A DNA stretch of 64,000 bases, from NCBI RefSeq assembly GCF_002148795.1, contig NZ_MPOB01000001.1:186001-250000 (forward strand), in the 5' to 3' direction. The notes beneath the pieces are model-generated. The model did no database searches. It had not been told where the DNA came from and saw only the letters and a list, made by a program, of their open reading frames with translations. Of the stretch, positions 27,725-35,475 are shown piece after piece. A program made the translations under genes and the position numbers. The stretch comes from Oceanibaculum nanhaiense (lineage in GTDB: Bacteria; Pseudomonadota; Alphaproteobacteria; Oceanibaculales; Oceanibaculaceae). Within the stretch, counting starts at the first letter, position 1. Each line of letters opens with the position of its first letter.

Positions 27725-28564
27725 CTAGGTCTCGCCGCGCTGACGCGCCCGCATCAGCGCCTCATATTTCTGCAAGGCGTCCTGCATCAGTGACGGCACG
27801 CCGCCGGTCTGTTTGCTCGGGGTCTGGTTGCTCGGGGTGGGCGCGGCCGGCGCGGTATCCTGCGCCTTCGCTTCGGAAGCATTCGCCTCGGACGTATTCG
27901 CCTGCGGGGGCACCTGGAACCGGGCGATCACCCTGGCGCCTTCGCCTTCCTGCTGGCGGCTGCTGGCGGCAATCAGTGCATCCAGCCCATTCGCCTGGCC
28001 GGCATTCAGCGCCATTCTTTCCGGCTCCGCCGCCTTTGCGGCGGCCTGCGCGGCCGTTTCGTTTGCGGCCGTTTCGGTTGCGGCCGTTTCGCTTGCTGCC
28101 GGGGCGGGCGCTTCGGCAATGCGGTTGCCGCCGCTGCCGCCAAAGCCAGCCTGGGCCAGCACTTCCTCGCCAACGCCACGGCCATTCTCCGCCTCGAACA
28201 CGGCATGCGCGCCAGCAGCCAGAAGGCCGAGCGGCCCGCCCAGCAGGCCGGCGCCGGCCATCTGCATTTCCGGCCGGATCGTGTCGCCGGTCAGCTCGCG
28301 GTAAATGCTGGAGACGATGGGTATGTGCTGCAGCGGATTGATGAGGTCCAGAAAGTCGAAGAAGGACAGGCCCTCGGATGTGCCATTGTCGGGTGTTTCG
28401 CCAACTTCGGCATTATTAAAAGAATCGGGGGCGACGCGCTCCGTCCTGTCGGGGGCAGGGGCAGGGATGGTCAGGCGCATCGCCCCCTGAGAGGCCGCGT
28501 CCCGCTGGGAGGGAGGCAGGGACGGCGGCTGGGAGGCCAGTATCTGTGAGGCACTAACGGACAT
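27725..28564 (-). CDS. Conserved-looking protein of unknown function with Ala/Glu/Thr repeats
   Basis: From the ATG at 28564 (AGAGGA upstream) the product has 279 residues; an upstream start at 28633 is less likely. The central part (about residues 60-135) looks folded, with DLINPLQHIPIVSSIYREL, TGDTIRPEMQ and a glycine-rich LLGGPLGLLAAGAH segment. The rest is low complexity: three ETAA[TNQ] pentapeptides and SEANASEA repeats, a Gln/Ser/Thr-rich tail and no signal peptide. I do not recognise a named domain. It may be a cytoplasmic or membrane-associated structural protein. Confidence 0.7.
   Translation of the reverse strand: MSVSASQILASQPPSLPPSQRDAASQGAMRLTIPAPAPDRTERVAPDSFNNAEVGETPDNGTSEGLSFFDFLDLINPLQHIPIVSSIYRELTGDTIRPEMQMAGAGLLGGPLGLLAAGAHAVFEAENGRGVGEEVLAQAGFGGSGGNRIAEAPAPAASETAATETAANETAAQAAAKAAEPERMALNAGQANGLDALIAASSRQQEGEGARVIARFQVPPQANTSEANASEAKAQDTAPAAPTPSNQTPSKQTGGVPSLMQDALQKYEALMRARQRGET
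27867..27896. repeat. Two 15-bp tandem repeats in the unknown-function gene
   Basis: Units TTCGCTTCGGAAGCA and TTCGCCTCGGACGTA lie in tandem and a third partial unit follows. They encode the SEA-type repeats of the unknown protein's tail. Confidence 0.7.
28050..28094. repeat. Three 15-bp tandem repeats in the unknown-function gene
   Basis: Three units of GCGGCCGTTTCGNTT run in perfect register at 28050-28064, 28065-28079 and 28080-28094, differing at one or two positions. They encode the ETAA pentapeptides and are a likely site of copy-number change. Confidence 0.85.
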
Positions 28565-28722
28565 CGGATTCCTCTCTTCATCCGCCCTTGCTTGTGCAAG
28601 CCGGATGCCAAAAGGAAATCGTCTATAGATCAAGGAATTACGCGGAAGGCGCCCGGCTGTTGACGCCGTGCTCGGCAGGATTGGCCGGTCCGGGCGGGGC
28701 GGGGCGGCAGAATCTGCCCGCC

Positions 28723-29907
28723 CTAAAAGAGATGTCCTGAGCGTTTCGCCTTGGTCTTCAGATAGGCCTCGTTGTGGCTGTTCGACGGGAAGGCATGGGC
28801 GACGCGCTCCGTCACCTCGATGCCGTGCCGGGACAGCCCGTCCACCTTCTCCGGATTATTGGTCATCAACCGCACGCGGGTTGCCCCCAGCTGGTGGAGC
28901 ATCTCGGCCGCCGGCGCGAAGGCCCGCTCGTCGGCATCGAACCCCAGATGCTCGTTCGCATCGACCGTATCGAGGCCAAGATCCTGAAGCTGATAGGCAC
29001 GCAGCTTGTTGACGAGGCCGATGTCGCGGCCTTCCTGCGCCAGATACAGCAGGATGCCGGTGCCCTGTTCCGCGATCGCGCGGATCGCGCCGCGCAGCTG
29101 ATCGCCGCAGTCGCAGCGCAGGCTGCCCAGCAGGTCGCCGGTGAAGCATTGCGAATGCAGCCGCACCAGCACCGGCCTGCCGGCGGCGATCTCCGCTTCC
29201 GGGCTGCCGATCAGGATGGCAATGTGCTCGACCCCGCCATCGGGCGGTCGGAAAGCGGCCAGTCTGGCATCCTCGATATCGGCCAGCGGCACCCGCGCCT
29301 CGGCGGCCAGCGTCAGCCGGGCAGCGGCCAGCGCCGGATAGGCGGCGATCTCCTCCGCCTCGATCAGCACCAGATCAGCGGCTTCGGCGGTAGCAGCGAT
29401 ACGTTCCGAATCGGCGTCGGCGAGCCGGGCAAGCAGGGCAGCGGGAATCAGCCGCGCTTGCTTCACCAGGGCGAGCGCTGAGGCGGCAAGCCCGTCCTCC
29501 GGTTCCGGCAGGATCGCCACCGCTTTCGACAGGGCGGGCGCGGGGCCGGCGGTGGGGTCGGCGAGCCGGCGCACGAAATCAGGATCGGCCTCGGCCGGCA
29601 GGGCCAGCGATTCGACGCTGCCGACAGGCTGGCCCGGCTTCAGGGCCGCCGCGCGCCGCGCGGTGAGCACCAGCGTCGGCCGGGATCCGGCGGCGCGGGT
29701 CAGGCCCGGCAGGCTGGCAGGCGTCACCATTTCGGCCGCCATCAGGATGCCGGCACTTTCCCGGGCGCGGTTGCGCACCAGCACCTGACCGCCGCGCCGC
29801 AGCTCCGCGATGGCGCGCTCGACGCGCTTCACCGTCGCCGCGCGCAGCGAGGCCGGCGACAGGTTCTGGGAGGCCGGTGGGGAATCCGGTGGAGGGGCCG
29901 AGGACAT
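28723..29907 (-). CDS. ribA: GTP cyclohydrolase II with a degenerate RibB-like N-terminal domain
   Basis: The 394-residue protein begins riboflavin synthesis by opening the imidazole ring of GTP. The C-terminal half is an intact RibA domain: zinc ligands in RLHSQCFTGDLLGSLRCDCG near 253-272, then YLAQEGRDIGL and MTNNPEKVDGL. The N-terminal 190 residues still resemble DHBP synthase (AIAELRRGGQVLV, MAAEMVTP), but the catalytic acidic loop DDEDRENEGD is replaced by RNRARESAGI. It is therefore a RibBX-like fusion with an inactive first half. Two neighbouring genes are unrelated. Confidence 0.92.
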   Translation of the reverse strand: MSSAPPPDSPPASQNLSPASLRAATVKRVERAIAELRRGGQVLVRNRARESAGILMAAEMVTPASLPGLTRAAGSRPTLVLTARRAAALKPGQPVGSVESLALPAEADPDFVRRLADPTAGPAPALSKAVAILPEPEDGLAASALALVKQARLIPAALLARLADADSERIAATAEAADLVLIEAEEIAAYPALAAARLTLAAEARVPLADIEDARLAAFRPPDGGVEHIAILIGSPEAEIAAGRPVLVRLHSQCFTGDLLGSLRCDCGDQLRGAIRAIAEQGTGILLYLAQEGRDIGLVNKLRAYQLQDLGLDTVDANEHLGFDADERAFAPAAEMLHQLGATRVRLMTNNPEKVDGLSRHGIEVTERVAHAFPSNSHNEAYLKTKAKRSGHLF

Positions 29908-30017
29908 GAACAGTGCCTTGCGGATCGGGAAACTGAGCCCAATCTAGGCGTTGCACCGGCCGCTGAAAAGGGCGGCGGCGCCCGAAAGCTTTATCCGCCT
30001 ATACGGAGACGCCTGCT

Positions 30018-30887
30018 TTGCCCTATCGCGACTACGACCAGGCCGGGCTGGATGCCCAGTATAACAACCGGGCGATGGTGCCTGATCATGCCGCCTATAT
30101 CGACAGCTGGGCGACGCGTAGCGCCGAGGCCCGCCGGCATCTTTCCGTCGATCTCGACCTGGCCTATGGCGATGATCTGCGGCAGCGGCTGGATTTTTTT
30201 CCGGCCCCGCAACGCGACGCGCCGGTGCTGGCCTTCATTCATGGCGGCTACTGGCAGGCGCTGGACAAGCAGCATTTCAGCCATGTCGCGCCGTTGTTCG
30301 TTGCCGCCGGGATCGCTGTGGCGGTGCTGGGCTACCGGCTTGCGCCGGCGCAGCGGATGACGGCAATCGCCTCGGATATCCGCACGGCGCTGGCTTTTCT
30401 CTACCGCGAACTGCCATCGCTGGGCGGTGACCGGGCACGGATTCATCTGGCCGGCCATTCGGCGGGCGGCCATCTGGCAGCACTGGCGGCGCAGACCGAC
30501 TGGCCGGCGCTCTCCCCCGAGTTGCCGTCGGGCCTGGTGCGCGGTGTGTGTTCGATCAGCGGGCTTTACGATCTGGAGCCGATCCGGCGCAGCTATCTGA
30601 ACGAGGCGCTCGCGCTGGACACGGCGGAAGTGGCGGCGCTCAGCCCGATGCCGCATTTGCCGGCCAAGGCGAGCGGCCCGTTGCTGCTGGCGGTTGGCGG
30701 TGCCGAAAGTGCCGAATATCACCGCCAGCAGGCCGATTATGCCGCCCGGCTGCGGGCCGCGCGCCACCCGGTGCAGGCGATTATTCTGGAGGGTCGCCAT
30801 CATTTCAGTGCCGCCGATGCGCTGGCCGAGCCGGATTCACCGCTGTTCGAGGGCGTGTTGCGGCAGATCCTGGCGCCGCGTTTCTGA
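30018..30887 (+). CDS. Alpha/beta hydrolase (esterase / arylformamidase-like)
   Basis: The 289-residue protein starts with TTG, nine bases after GGAG. It has the oxyanion HGGYW motif near residue 75, the nucleophile elbow GHSAGGH near 147, an Asp near 240 and His in EGRHHFS near 262. The HGGYW form and the N-terminal YNNRAMVPDH segment resemble the kynurenine-formamidase branch of alpha/beta hydrolases. No tryptophan catabolism genes are adjacent, so substrate assignment stays open. Confidence 0.82.
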   Translation: MPYRDYDQAGLDAQYNNRAMVPDHAAYIDSWATRSAEARRHLSVDLDLAYGDDLRQRLDFFPAPQRDAPVLAFIHGGYWQALDKQHFSHVAPLFVAAGIAVAVLGYRLAPAQRMTAIASDIRTALAFLYRELPSLGGDRARIHLAGHSAGGHLAALAAQTDWPALSPELPSGLVRGVCSISGLYDLEPIRRSYLNEALALDTAEVAALSPMPHLPAKASGPLLLAVGGAESAEYHRQQADYAARLRAARHPVQAIILEGRHHFSAADALAEPDSPLFEGVLRQILAPRF

Positions 30888-30977
30888 CAATTTTCTGTGA
30901 TCAACCGGCTTCGGCTTACCCGGTTACGATGTTCTGGGATATGGTTCCCTTACAAAAGGTAAGGCCGTGGAGAGGCG

Positions 30978-31667
30978 ATGAGCAACGGCAAGAAGATTCT
31001 GCTGGTGGAAGACGAGGATTTGCTGCGCCAGTCTCTGGCCGAGCAGCTTCAGCTCCATGAGGAATTCACCACGATTGAAGCCGCCGACGGTGCCGAGGCG
31101 CTGGCCAGGGCGAAGAGCGAGCAATTCGACCTCGTGCTGCTTGATGTCGGGCTGCCGGATATGGATGGCCGCGAGGTTTGCCGGCTGTTGCGGCGCGGCG
31201 GGCTGAAATCGCCGATCATCATGCTGACCGGCGCGGTGTCGGACGCGGACACGATCCTCGGCCTGGATTCCGGGGCCAATGATTATGTGACCAAGCCGTT
31301 CCGCCTGAACGTCCTGCTGGCCCGTATCCGCGCCCAGCTGCGCCAGCATGAGCAGAGCGACGATGCGCTGTTCACCATCGGCCCCTACAGCTTCACGCCC
31401 AGCCTGAAGCTGCTGGTCGATGCGGCGAAGAACCGCAAGATCCGCCTGACCGAGAAGGAAACGGCGATCCTGAAATATCTCTACCGCACCGGCAATCGCA
31501 CGGTCAGCCGCGATGTGTTGCTGAACGAAGTCTGGGGTTATAACGCTGGCGTAACGACCCATACGCTGGAGACCCATGTCTATCGCCTGCGGCAGAAGAT
31601 CGAGACCGATCCGGCCAATGCCGCGATCCTGGTGACGGAGCCGGGCGGCTATCGCCTGGTGCCCTGA
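30978..31667 (+). CDS. OmpR-family response regulator
   Basis: The 229-residue regulator has a receiver domain (acidic pocket E11-D12, phosphoacceptor D56 in LLDVGLP, T84, K106 in TKPF) and a C-terminal winged helix (VSRDVLLNEVWGYNAGVTTHTLETHVYRLRQKIE). No histidine kinase is encoded next to it, so it is an orphan here. GGAGAGG stands just upstream of the ATG. A 6-bp inverted repeat AACCGG/CCGGTT lies at 30903-30925. A metallo-hydrolase starts three bases after its stop. Confidence 0.92.
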   Translation: MSNGKKILLVEDEDLLRQSLAEQLQLHEEFTTIEAADGAEALARAKSEQFDLVLLDVGLPDMDGREVCRLLRRGGLKSPIIMLTGAVSDADTILGLDSGANDYVTKPFRLNVLLARIRAQLRQHEQSDDALFTIGPYSFTPSLKLLVDAAKNRKIRLTEKETAILKYLYRTGNRTVSRDVLLNEVWGYNAGVTTHTLETHVYRLRQKIETDPANAAILVTEPGGYRLVP

Positions 31668-31670
31668 CGT

Positions 31671-32528
31671 TTGGCCGGGACGGTGGCAGATGGTGGCCTG
31701 ACCGTCCGCTTCTGGGGGGTGCGCGGCAGCATCGCCTGCGCTGACCCGGCGATGATGCGCTATGGCGGCAATACCTCCTGTGTCGAGGTCCGCTGCGGTG
31801 ACAGGCTCATCATCCTCGACGCAGGCACCGGGCTGAAGCCTCTGGGCGAGGCGCTCGCCGCCATGGGGGCCGCCACCGGCGCGCCTGTCGAGGCCGATCT
31901 GCTGCTGAGCCACACCCATCTCGACCATGTCACCGGCCTGCCGTTTTTCCGTCCGGCCTTCGATCCGGGAAACCGGCTCCGGCTCTGGGCCGGGCATCTC
32001 TATCCGATCCGGCGGCTGCGCGAGGTTCTGGCCGGGCTGATGGCGCCGCCGCTGTTCCCGGTGCCGCTGGATATCTTCCGTGCGATCATCGCCTATGAGG
32101 ATTTCCGCGCCGGCGAGGAATTGCCGCTGGGCGGCGGGATTGCCGTGAGGACCGCGCCGCTGAACCATCCGAACGGGGCCACCGGCTACCGGATCGCCTA
32201 TGGCGGGCGTTCCGTCTGCTACATCACCGATACCGAGCATCGGGAAGGCCAGCGCGACCCGGCAATCCTGGATTTGGCGGCTGGCGCCGACCTGATGATC
32301 TATGACAGCACCTACACCGATGCCGAATATCCCCTGTACCGTGGTTGGGGTCATTCCACCTGGGAGGAGGGGGTGCGTTTGGCCGAGGCCGCCGGTGTCG
32401 GCCAGCTGGCGATCTTCCATCACGACCCGAATCATGACGACAGCTTCATGGACGGCGTCGCGACGGCGGCGGCGCAGGCGCGGCCGGGCACCATCGTGGC
32501 GCGTGAGGGGCTGGAACTGACGCTGTAA
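31671..32528 (+). CDS. Metallo-beta-lactamase-fold hydrolase (phosphodiesterase-like)
   Basis: The 285-residue protein has the zinc motif SHTHLDHVTG (H81, H83, D85, H86) and the N-terminal VRFWGVRGSIACA plus GGNTSCVEV pattern of the branch near PhnP and class-II-like cyclic nucleotide phosphodiesterases. Start is TTG three bases after the response regulator stop, so the two are almost certainly co-translated. A GTG at 31683 is an alternative start. It probably hydrolyses a phosphodiester; the substrate is not evident. A nucleotide cyclase follows. Confidence 0.82.
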   Translation: MAGTVADGGLTVRFWGVRGSIACADPAMMRYGGNTSCVEVRCGDRLIILDAGTGLKPLGEALAAMGAATGAPVEADLLLSHTHLDHVTGLPFFRPAFDPGNRLRLWAGHLYPIRRLREVLAGLMAPPLFPVPLDIFRAIIAYEDFRAGEELPLGGGIAVRTAPLNHPNGATGYRIAYGGRSVCYITDTEHREGQRDPAILDLAAGADLMIYDSTYTDAEYPLYRGWGHSTWEEGVRLAEAAGVGQLAIFHHDPNHDDSFMDGVATAAAQARPGTIVAREGLELTL

Positions 32529-32610
32529 CGCAGGTTTCACGACCTTCTGAAGCCGCGTGATGCGCAGGCAGTGTTAAGCAGAAACATCGCCATCGACGGA
32601 GATGAGGGGC

Positions 32611-34041
32611 ATGTCCGAACAGAATGCCGGCCATATCGCCCGCCATGTCGCCCATCATGTCAACGGGGTGCGGAACTGGCTGATCGGGCTGCCCCGCCTT
32701 CTGCCGGGCCTTTTGCCATTCGGGACGGGCCGGCGGCTGGTCCTGCCCGGGCGGCTGCGCGAGGCCATCGCCCGGCAGCAGGAAAACAGCGAAATCCTGA
32801 TCGGCTGGATCCAGCTTGGCGTCGTCGTCACCTTCGCGGTGCTCTATACGCTGGCGCCCAAGACCTTCCATCCTGACGTCATGTTCGAACCGGTGCCGCT
32901 GGTGCTGGGCGTCTATGCGGTATTCACCCTGCTGCGGCTGGTGCTGGCGCACCGGCGGGCACTACCGGGGTGGCTGCTCTATGTCTCGATCCTTGCCGAC
33001 ATGGCGCTGCTGATGGCGGCGATCTGGAGTTTTCACCTGCAGTATCAGCAGCCGCCCTCCTTCTATCTGAAGGCGCCGACCCTGCTCTATGTCTTCATCT
33101 TCATTGCCTTGCGCGCCTTGCGTTTCGAGGCGCGTTTCGTGCTGCTGGCAGGCGCCGCGGCCGCGCTGGGCTGGCTCGGTCTGGTCGGCTACGCCACCCT
33201 GTCCCGCCCGGACGACACGATGATCACGCGGAACTATGTGGAATATCTGACCTCCAACAGCGTGTTACTGGGGGCGGAATTCGACAAGATCATCTCCATC
33301 GCCATGGTTACCGTCATTCTCGGCCTCGCCATCCTCAGGGCGCGCGGGTTGCTGGTGCGTGCGGTGGTTGAAGGGCAGGCGGCGCGCGACCTGTCGCGCT
33401 TCTTCGCGCCGGAGGTGGCGGCGAAGATCACCGGGACCGAGCACCAGATTCGCGCCGGCGAGGGCGAGGTCCGCGAGGCGGCCATTCTGACGCTGGATCT
33501 GCGCGGCTTCACCGCCCTGTCGACGGCGCTGCCCGCGCGCCAGGTGCTGGCCCTGCTGGCGGACTACCAGGCGCGTGTGGTGCCGGTGATCCAGGCGCAT
33601 GGCGGGTCCATCGACAAGTTCCTGGGCGATGGCATCATGGCGACTTTCGGCGCCGCCCTGCCGACCGGCCGCCATGCCGCCGATGCGCTGCGCGCCGTTA
33701 CCGCCATCATGGCGACCATCGATGGCTGGAACGCCGAACGGCTGGCTGCCGGGCAGTCGCCGATCCGCGTCGGCGCGGCGGTCAGTGCCGGGCCGGTGCT
33801 GTTCGGCGCGGTGGGCGACGAGACGCGGCTGGAATATACGGTGATCGGCGAGGCGGTGAATCTGGCGGCAAAGCTGGAAAAACACACCAAGGCGGAAGGG
33901 GTGCGCGCCTTATCCACCCGGATGGCGCTGGAACTGGCGGAACAGCAGGGCTATCGCCCGGTGCAGCAGCATCGCGTGCTGGCCGCCTGTGTTGTGGAGG
34001 GCATTGCCGGTCCGCTCGACCTTGTCGTGCTGGCGGAGTAG
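32611..34041 (+). CDS. Membrane adenylate/guanylate cyclase-domain protein
   Basis: From the ATG at 32611 (GGAG nine bases upstream) the product has 476 residues; an ATG at 32602 is possible. About six hydrophobic segments fill residues 60-250, then a class III cyclase domain runs from about 290. Both metal aspartates are present (LDLRGFT and FLGDGIMA), the adenine-selecting lysine is in DKFLGDG, and threonine in EYTVIGEAVNLAAKLE fits adenylate specificity. The transition-state arginine (NxxxR) is lysine here, so activity is uncertain. It probably forms homodimers in the inner membrane. Confidence 0.85.
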   Translation: MSEQNAGHIARHVAHHVNGVRNWLIGLPRLLPGLLPFGTGRRLVLPGRLREAIARQQENSEILIGWIQLGVVVTFAVLYTLAPKTFHPDVMFEPVPLVLGVYAVFTLLRLVLAHRRALPGWLLYVSILADMALLMAAIWSFHLQYQQPPSFYLKAPTLLYVFIFIALRALRFEARFVLLAGAAAALGWLGLVGYATLSRPDDTMITRNYVEYLTSNSVLLGAEFDKIISIAMVTVILGLAILRARGLLVRAVVEGQAARDLSRFFAPEVAAKITGTEHQIRAGEGEVREAAILTLDLRGFTALSTALPARQVLALLADYQARVVPVIQAHGGSIDKFLGDGIMATFGAALPTGRHAADALRAVTAIMATIDGWNAERLAAGQSPIRVGAAVSAGPVLFGAVGDETRLEYTVIGEAVNLAAKLEKHTKAEGVRALSTRMALELAEQQGYRPVQQHRVLAACVVEGIAGPLDLVVLAE

Positions 34042-34082
34042 GGCGCTTCCACTAACTATTTGATACAAAGCCATTTATCGGC

Positions 34083-34156
34083 TGGCTGGGGCGCCAGGAT
34101 TCGAACCTGGGATCACGAGACCAAAACCCGTTGCCTTACCGCTTGGCCACGCCCCA
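34083..34156 (-). tRNA. tRNA-Gln(UUG)
   Basis: The minus strand folds into a complete 74-base cloverleaf with encoded CCA: acceptor TGGGGCG/CGCCCCA, a D arm, anticodon stem ACGGG/CTCGT with loop TTTTGGT (anticodon TTG), and T arm CCAGG TTCGAAT CCTGG. The first pair is U1-A72, as in other bacterial tRNA-Gln. No clear terminator is seen downstream. Confidence 0.95.
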
Positions 34157-34310
34157 TCGCCGGGTGCCCTGAACGGGCGGCGCGCAAGATAGGCGCAAAT
34201 CCGGCGCGGTGCAACCTGTGGCGATGCGCGGCGGCTTAACAGAATGGGTATTCTTTGTTATGGGTTGGTAGTGCCGCCGCTTGGCGGCGCCATCCAGTCG
34301 GGAGATCGGC

Positions 34311-34775
34311 TTGGCACAGGCAAAGCCCAAAGCGAAGACGGCCGGGAAAAACAGTACGGCCAAGCGCAATATGCCCTGGAGCATCAAGGGCGTCTCGACC
34401 GAGGCGCGGGACGCGGCGCGGGCGGCTGTCGAGGCCTCTGGCGGCACCATGGGCGAGTGGCTGGGCGAAGCGATCCGTGCGGTCGCCGCCGAGGAACGCG
34501 GCGTTGCGGAAATGCCGGATGCGGTGCCGGCGGCGCCCGAGATGACCCCGGAAATGCTGGAACCGCTGGCCGAGCGCATCGCCGCCGCCGAGCGCCGCAC
34601 CGCCCTGATGGTAGCGCCGCTGCACGAATTGCTGGAGACCATTGCCCGGCGGCTGGAAGGGCTGGAAAGCCGCCTGCCGTCGCCACCGGTGCCTTCCGGG
34701 GAGCAGCTGACGGCGCCCTCGCCATCCGATGATACGCCGGCGCCGGACAGTGCGCCGCCAGCGGACCGGCCCTGA
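34311..34775 (+). CDS. Small protein with the PWS[IV]KG PodJ-type N-terminal motif (paralogue A)
   Basis: From a TTG at 34311, six bases after GGAG, this gives 154 residues; a TTG at 34281 without a good ribosome site would add ten. A lysine-rich leader precedes the motif PWSIKGVSTEARDAARAAVEASGG followed by MGEWLGEAIR, which recurs in the next two genes. After that come an amphipathic, probably coiled-coil stretch (LAERIAAAERRTALMVAPLHELLETIARRLEGLE) and a Pro/Asp/Ser-rich disordered tail. No membrane segment is present. Function is unknown; a role at the cell pole is inferred from the motif. Confidence 0.7.
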   Translation: MAQAKPKAKTAGKNSTAKRNMPWSIKGVSTEARDAARAAVEASGGTMGEWLGEAIRAVAAEERGVAEMPDAVPAAPEMTPEMLEPLAERIAAAERRTALMVAPLHELLETIARRLEGLESRLPSPPVPSGEQLTAPSPSDDTPAPDSAPPADRP

Positions 34776-34874
34776 TCTAACCCTGCCCTTGACCTTATTC
34801 TGACTGGGCCTGTTGGTATTCCGCTGCTTTTTCGGACATACTGAAATCCGCATTACCCGTATTCGAGGGCCGGC

Positions 34875-35372
34875 ATGGCGCAGATATCGCCCTGGAGTGT
34901 TAAGGGAGTTTCGCCCGAGGACCGCGAGGCAGCGAAGCGGGCCGCGCGGCAGGCGGGGCTGCCGGTGGGCGCCTGGCTCAGCCAGACCATCCGCCATGCC
35001 GGCCATGAGCCTGGCGCCGGCATGACGCCGGCGGCGGCTCCCTCTGATCCCGATTCGGCGGCGGAAATCCGGGCGCTGCGCGCGGAAGTCACGACCCTGG
35101 CCGGTCGGTTGGAGGCGTTGCGCGACGGCATGACCGGGCTGCAGGCGGAATTTGCGGCGCTGGCTGAAAGCCGGTCGCCGTCCAATGATCCGGACGGACC
35201 GTCAGTGGACCAGCCGGGAGAATTGTCGCCGGAAGCCCTGGCCACGCAGAAGGCGCTGGAACGCGCGGTTCTGCGGCTCTCCGACCGGCTTCGGGTGCTG
35301 GAGTCTGAAGCCGAGGCGGCACGCACCGGGGCTTCCGCCGGTTTTCTGAGGCGGCTTTTCGGCCGTGGCTGA
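34875..35372 (+). CDS. Small protein with the PWS[IV]KG PodJ-type N-terminal motif (paralogue B)
   Basis: The 165-residue product opens directly with the motif (PWSVKGVSPEDREAAKRAARQAGLPVGAWLSQTIRHAG). A heptad-like coiled coil follows (about residues 58-100, EIRALRAEVTTLAGRLEALRDGM, and again 120-150), and the protein ends in a basic FLRRLFGRG tail that could contact membrane or acidic partners. GAGGG lies five bases before the ATG. It sits 99 bases after paralogue A and 103 before paralogue C, so the three may be co-transcribed or separately initiated. Confidence 0.75.
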   Translation: MAQISPWSVKGVSPEDREAAKRAARQAGLPVGAWLSQTIRHAGHEPGAGMTPAAAPSDPDSAAEIRALRAEVTTLAGRLEALRDGMTGLQAEFAALAESRSPSNDPDGPSVDQPGELSPEALATQKALERAVLRLSDRLRVLESEAEAARTGASAGFLRRLFGRG

Positions 35373-35475
35373 CGGTGCTGGTACTACCCGGCTTAACAGC
35401 GGCCCCTTTCGCGGTATAGGATGGTAGGGTTGGGACTACCGGGCGCCGACACGCCGATCGGGAAAAGGCTATAGG

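Noticed and set aside
30924-32540. A 538-residue minus-strand frame opposite the response regulator and MBL hydrolase
   Set aside because: Antisense shadow; both plus-strand genes have all family residues.
33904-33915. A TTATCCAC sequence in the cyclase gene, resembling a DnaA box
   Set aside because: It is isolated, inside coding sequence and 30 kb from the origin gap, as expected by chance.
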